Source of the DNA: Desulfohalobiaceae bacterium S24
GTDB lineage: Bacteria; Desulfobacterota; Desulfovibrionia; Desulfovibrionales; Desulfothermaceae
Length of the DNA stretch: 64,000 nucleotides
Direction of reading: 5' to 3'
NCBI GenBank assembly: GCA_011389765.1
Contig: JAABTT010000009.1
Location: forward strand, 1-64,000
A model generated the notes under the pieces. The model made no database searches and was not told where the DNA came from. It worked only from the letters and a program-made list of their open reading frames with translations. Positions 60,202 through 64,000 of the stretch are shown piece after piece. Position numbers and translations under genes: made by a program. Numbering within the stretch: the first letter of the stretch is position 1; every line of letters begins with the position of its first letter.

Positions 60202-61542
60202 ATGGGACTTACAGGAATTCAAATATTTAAGATGCTGCCCCAGACCAACTGCAAGGAATGCGGTGCAGCCACCTGCCTGGCTTTTGCCATGAACCTGGCT
60301 GCGGGCAAGGCCGAGTTGGACAGTTGCCCTTACGTTTCGGATGAGGCCCGGGAAAAGCTGTCCGAGGCCTCGGCCCCGCCGATTCGGCCGGTGAAGATCG
60401 GAAAGGGGGTGCGGGAGCGGACTGTCGGCGGAGAGACGGTTGAATACCGTCATGAGAAAACATTTTTCAATCAGCCGGCTTTTGCCGCGCTGGTCAATGC
60501 CGATATCGCTGAAGACGAACTCAAGAAAAAACTGGCGGTGTTCAATGCCTTTCAGTTCGACCGGGTCGGCTTCAATCTGCGGCCGGAGTTTTTGGCGGTC
60601 AAAGACGTGAATCAGGACGCGACAGCCTTTGCCAAAACCGCCAAACTCATTGCCGAGACCTCGGAATTCAACCTGATCCTCATGAGCCAGGACAAGGCGG
60701 TCATGGAAGCCGGGATTGAGGCCAGCAAATTCAAGCGGCCCCTGATCTACGCGGCCACCAAGGACACGGTGGACGACTATGGCCAGCTGGCCAAGGATAA
60801 GGAGTTGCCCCTGGCGGTAAAAGGGGAATCGGTCGATGAAGTCATGGAACTGTCTGAAAAACTGACCGGCATGGGGGCCAAGGATCTGATCCTGGATACC
60901 GGGGCCAGAGAGATCAAGCAGTGCTTTGAGGATCAGGTGGGCATGCGCCGGGCCGCCCTGCGGGCGAAGAATAAGTCCGTGGGTTTTCCGACGATTGCCT
61001 TCCCCTGCGAAATGGCCTCCAATCTGGATATGGAAGGGCTCATCGGCGGGATGCTGGTGGCCAAGTACGGATCGATCCTGGTGTTTTCCGATTTTACTTC
61101 GGAGCTGCTTTTTCCCCTGCTCCTGGAGCGCTTGAACATCTACACCGACCCGCAGCGGCCCATGACCGTGACCGAGGGCATCTACGAGATCGGCAAGCCG
61201 GACGAGAATTCCCCGATCATGGTGACCACCAATTTCGCTTTGACCTATTTCATCGTGGCCGGAGAAATCGAGGCCAGCAAAGTGCCCACCTGGCTCTTGA
61301 TCAAGGACGCCGAAGGCTTGTCTGTGTTGACCGCCTGGGCCGCGGGCAAGTTTGCCGGGGACGATGTGGGTATGTTCATCAAGAAATGCGGTATCACCGA
61401 CAAGGTGAAGAACCAGGAGGTCATCATCCCCGGGTACGCCGCAGCAATTGTCGGGGAAATCGAAGAAGAGCTTCCGGATTGGAAAGTCACGGTCGGCCCG
61501 CGGGAAGCGGCCCATATCCCGGCCTTTCTCAAGGCGCGCTAA
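60202..61542 (+). CDS. acsC: corrinoid iron-sulfur protein large subunit
   Basis: MGLTGIQIFKMLPQTNCKECGAATCLAFAMNLAAGKAELDSCPYVS [4Fe-4S] domain, C-terminal corrinoid domain. Confidence 0.96.
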   Translation: MGLTGIQIFKMLPQTNCKECGAATCLAFAMNLAAGKAELDSCPYVSDEAREKLSEASAPPIRPVKIGKGVRERTVGGETVEYRHEKTFFNQPAFAALVNADIAEDELKKKLAVFNAFQFDRVGFNLRPEFLAVKDVNQDATAFAKTAKLIAETSEFNLILMSQDKAVMEAGIEASKFKRPLIYAATKDTVDDYGQLAKDKELPLAVKGESVDEVMELSEKLTGMGAKDLILDTGAREIKQCFEDQVGMRRAALRAKNKSVGFPTIAFPCEMASNLDMEGLIGGMLVAKYGSILVFSDFTSELLFPLLLERLNIYTDPQRPMTVTEGIYEIGKPDENSPIMVTTNFALTYFIVAGEIEASKVPTWLLIKDAEGLSVLTAWAAGKFAGDDVGMFIKKCGITDKVKNQEVIIPGYAAAIVGEIEEELPDWKVTVGPREAAHIPAFLKAR

Positions 61543-61592
61543 GCTCATGCTCCGGAACTGCACAACACTCAACTCAAACAAAGGGGACTCAT

Positions 61593-62477
61593 ATGACAAT
61601 GCTCTGTTTTGGTGAAAGCCTGAATGTCATGATGACCAAGATCAAGCGGGCTTTTAAGGAAAGGGATCCCAAGCCGATCCAGGAAGAGGCGCAGCGGCAG
61701 GTGGAAAAAGGCATGGATTATATCGACATCAACCTGGGGCCGGCCAAGAAGGACGGGGTGGAGCTCATGCCCTGGGTGGTGGAAACGGTCCAGGAAGCCT
61801 GCGATCTGCCCTTACTCCTGGATACCTCGAACATAGACGCCATCGAGGCCGGACTCAAAGTCTGCAAGCAGCCGCCGATCATCAATTCCATCATGTGCCG
61901 GCCGGAGCGCTACGAAAAAATGATCCCCCTGGCCGCGGAACACAATGCGGATTTCGTGGCCCTGATGTGGGGTCCGGAAGGACTGCCCCGGGACGAAAAC
62001 GAGCGGGCCATGCTCTGGGTGGAACTCATGTCCGTGGCCAACGAGGCCGGGATTCCCAATGAAAAGATCTGGGTGGACGGCATCGTCACGCCGGTCAATG
62101 TGCAGCAGGATCAAGCCATGAAATTGATCCGGTTTTATGAGATGCTTCCGGACATGTCCCCCGGGGTCAGATCCACCTGCGGATTGTCCAATGTCTCCAA
62201 CGGAGCTCCGGAGCATCTCCGCCCCATCCTGAACCAGACCTATGCCGTGATGCTGGAGAAATACGGAATGCAGTCCATTATCACCGATCCCCTGGACGAG
62301 ACCATGACCGCCATCGCCAAAGGCCAGCGTCAGGACATCGTGGAGGTCGTGTACAAGACCATGGGCGGGGACGAACCGGATCTGAACTCCCTGTCCAAAG
62401 AACTCGGGGACTATGTCAAAACCACCAGGGTGATCATGGGCAAGTCCCTGTACTCCGACTCCTGGCTGGAGCTGTAA
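61593..62477 (+). CDS. acsE: methyltetrahydrofolate:corrinoid iron-sulfur protein methyltransferase
   Basis: ESLNVMMTKIKRAFKERDPKPIQEEAQRQVEKGMDYIDINLGPAKKDGVELMPWVVE pterin-binding family. Confidence 0.94.
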   Translation: MTMLCFGESLNVMMTKIKRAFKERDPKPIQEEAQRQVEKGMDYIDINLGPAKKDGVELMPWVVETVQEACDLPLLLDTSNIDAIEAGLKVCKQPPIINSIMCRPERYEKMIPLAAEHNADFVALMWGPEGLPRDENERAMLWVELMSVANEAGIPNEKIWVDGIVTPVNVQQDQAMKLIRFYEMLPDMSPGVRSTCGLSNVSNGAPEHLRPILNQTYAVMLEKYGMQSIITDPLDETMTAIAKGQRQDIVEVVYKTMGGDEPDLNSLSKELGDYVKTTRVIMGKSLYSDSWLEL

Positions 62478-62568
62478 GGATTATCTGCAGACGGTACGCT
62501 GTCCTGGAGAATTCACCATCTGCGTACGAGCATGATCGAATATTAGGATTTATTTTAAATAGATATGT

Positions 62569-62595
62569 GTCAGCCCTGCCAGCGGCAGGGCTGAC
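62569..62595. repeat. perfect 12-bp palindrome downstream of the acs operon
   Basis: GTCAGCCCTGCC-AGC-GGCAGGGCTGAC; related motif at about 17766-17800. Confidence 0.8.
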
Positions 62596-62602
62596 AGTTG
62601 AA

Positions 62603-62640
62603 CCCCTTCCGATTTTGAATTGGAAGGGGTTTGCTTTTTT
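62603..62640 (+). terminator. intrinsic terminator of the acs operon
   Basis: CCCCTTCC-GATTTTGAATT-GGAAGGGG followed by TTTGCTTTTTT. Confidence 0.88.
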
Positions 62641-62687
62641 CAAAGTGTGCGTTGTTGACATAAAACGGTACTTTTTCTAAAATGATG

Positions 62688-62867
62688 TACAATCATCACT
62701 GGAAACTGGCCCGGGGTTGGATTGGACTTTTCAGTATTCCGCTCAGAACACTTGATGCGCTCCATCTGGCCCTCGCCTCTGTCCAAGGATTGGAACTTGT
62801 CACGTCCGATGCTCGGCTTTTCAAGGCTGCTGAGGAATTGGCCGTGAAAGCACGATTGATGAATTGA
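62688..62867 (+). pseudogene. C-terminal remnant of a PIN-domain (VapC-like) toxin
   Basis: ...HHWKLARGWIGLFSIPLRTLDALHLALASVQGLELVTSDARLFKAAEEL resembles the PIN C-terminal half only; no N-terminal half or antitoxin upstream. Confidence 0.6.
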
Positions 62868-62886
62868 AATTGGAAAAGGAGCCGCT

Positions 62887-64000
62887 ATGCCTTTGGATAC
62901 AGACAGTCTCAGCCTGCTTCCCGAAGCCCTGAACAGGCTGAACGCCGCCTTTGCCCATTTGCCTGATGAGCCGCAGGACCAGGATCTCGAGGGGATCAAG
63001 AAGGTTCTAAACACGGTGGCCGAACGGATGGGCGACAACTACCCCTACCAGCACCCCCTGTATGCCGGGCAGATGCTCAAGCCGCCCCATCCCGTGGCCA
63101 GGCTGGCCTATGCCCTGTCCATGTGGATCAATCCCAACAACCACGCCCTGGATGGGGGCCGGGCCAGTTCGGCCATGGAAAAGGAAGCGGTGGGAAAAAT
63201 CGCGGCCATGTTCGGCTGGCCCCGGCATCTAGGCCATCTCTGCGGCGGCGGAACCCTGGCCAATATGGAGGCCTTATGGGTGGCCGGCCGGCTTCGTCCC
63301 GGTACCTGCATCGCGGCTTCGAGCCAGGCCCATTACACCCATGCCAGGATTTCAGAAGTGCTTCAACTGGACTTTGTGGCGGTTCCTGCGGATTCCCGGG
63401 GCAGGATGGACATGGAGGCCCTTGAGGCAATACTGGAGCGGCAGACGGTCGGGACAGTGGTGGCCACCATGGGCAGCACCGGATTGGGGGCGGTGGACCC
63501 CCTGCCCGAGATACTCAGGTTGCAGGAGCGGTATGGATTCCGGGTCCATGCAGACAGCGCCTACGGCGGTTATTTCACCCTGGTGGACAACCTGCAGTCC
63601 GACGTCCGGCAGGCCTTTGATTGTCTGGATCGGACCGATTCCCTGGTCATCGACCCGCACAAGCACGGGCTGCAGCCTTACGGCTGCGGCTGCGTTCTGT
63701 TTCAGGATCCTTCAGTCGGGGCCATCTACAAGCATGATTCGCCCTACACCTATTTCAGTTCGGATGAACTCCATCTGGGGGAAATCAGCCTGGAATGCTC
63801 CAGGGCCGGGGCGTCGGCCGTGGCCCTCTGGGCGACCATGGAGCACTTTCCCCTGGACCGGGGCGGCGCCTTTGCCCGGGGGCTGGCCCGGGGGCGCGAG
63901 GCAACGGTGCAGCTCTATGAGCGGCTTCATGCAGATCCTCGATTCTTGACGGCCGTGAAGCCGGAGTTGGACATCCTGATCTGGGCCCCGAACGGAAATA
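62887..64000 (+). CDS. PLP-dependent group II decarboxylase/aminotransferase-like, truncated by window end
   Basis: Frame open to 64000: YQHPLYAGQMLKPPHPVARLAYALSMWINPNNHALDGG...HADSAYGGYF...DPHKHGLQPYGCG (PLP Lys). Confidence 0.85.
   Translation, partial: MPLDTDSLSLLPEALNRLNAAFAHLPDEPQDQDLEGIKKVLNTVAERMGDNYPYQHPLYAGQMLKPPHPVARLAYALSMWINPNNHALDGGRASSAMEKEAVGKIAAMFGWPRHLGHLCGGGTLANMEALWVAGRLRPGTCIAASSQAHYTHARISEVLQLDFVAVPADSRGRMDMEALEAILERQTVGTVVATMGSTGLGAVDPLPEILRLQERYGFRVHADSAYGGYFTLVDNLQSDVRQAFDCLDRTDSLVIDPHKHGLQPYGCGCVLFQDPSVGAIYKHDSPYTYFSSDELHLGEISLECSRAGASAVALWATMEHFPLDRGGAFARGLARGREATVQLYERLHADPRFLTAVKPELDILIWAPNGN

Noticed and set aside
57814-61599. 1261-aa minus-strand ORF opposite acsB-acsC
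   Set aside because: Antisense shadow ORF in GC-rich coding DNA; the plus strand encodes unambiguous AcsB and AcsC, and the antisense translation shows no recognisable domain.

Overview
The window is a 64 kb chromosomal segment from an anaerobe, most likely a sulfate-reducing Desulfobacterota (inferred from gene content: a 16-heme hmcABCDEF operon, ahbD, the bacterial CODH/ACS operon, HdrA/Qmo-like flavoproteins and selenoproteins). The left third is housekeeping: cobO, pgpA, maf, galE, a UDP-sugar pyrophosphorylase, an M16C peptidase, hemB, ahbD and pyk. The rest is energy and C1 metabolism of the Wood-Ljungdahl pathway. The most notable region is 15.9-26.6 kb (minus strand): metF-metV, mvhD, hdrA, mvhD, hdrA and a third metF-like gene. 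The ORF track breaks four of these genes at in-frame TGA codons. All four TGAs fall at or beside conserved Cys positions of known selenoprotein families (HdrA, MvhD), and each is followed within about 11-16 nt by a SECIS-like hairpin, so I read them as full-length selenoproteins. A second, apparently Sec-free, QmoA/QmoB-like plus MetF-MetV module lies at 43.8-48.4 kb. The plus-strand acs operon (two RACo-type ASKHA activators, acsD, CODH, acsB, acsC, acsE) is at 50.2-62.5 kb. Between the two modules sit hmcA-F and a dense set of histidine kinases, response regulators and Usp proteins. Intergenic DNA contains several families of 7-nt-period tandem repeats, some running into the 3' ends of genes, plus REP-like palindromes. 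I saw no rRNA, tRNA, CRISPR array or intact transposon.
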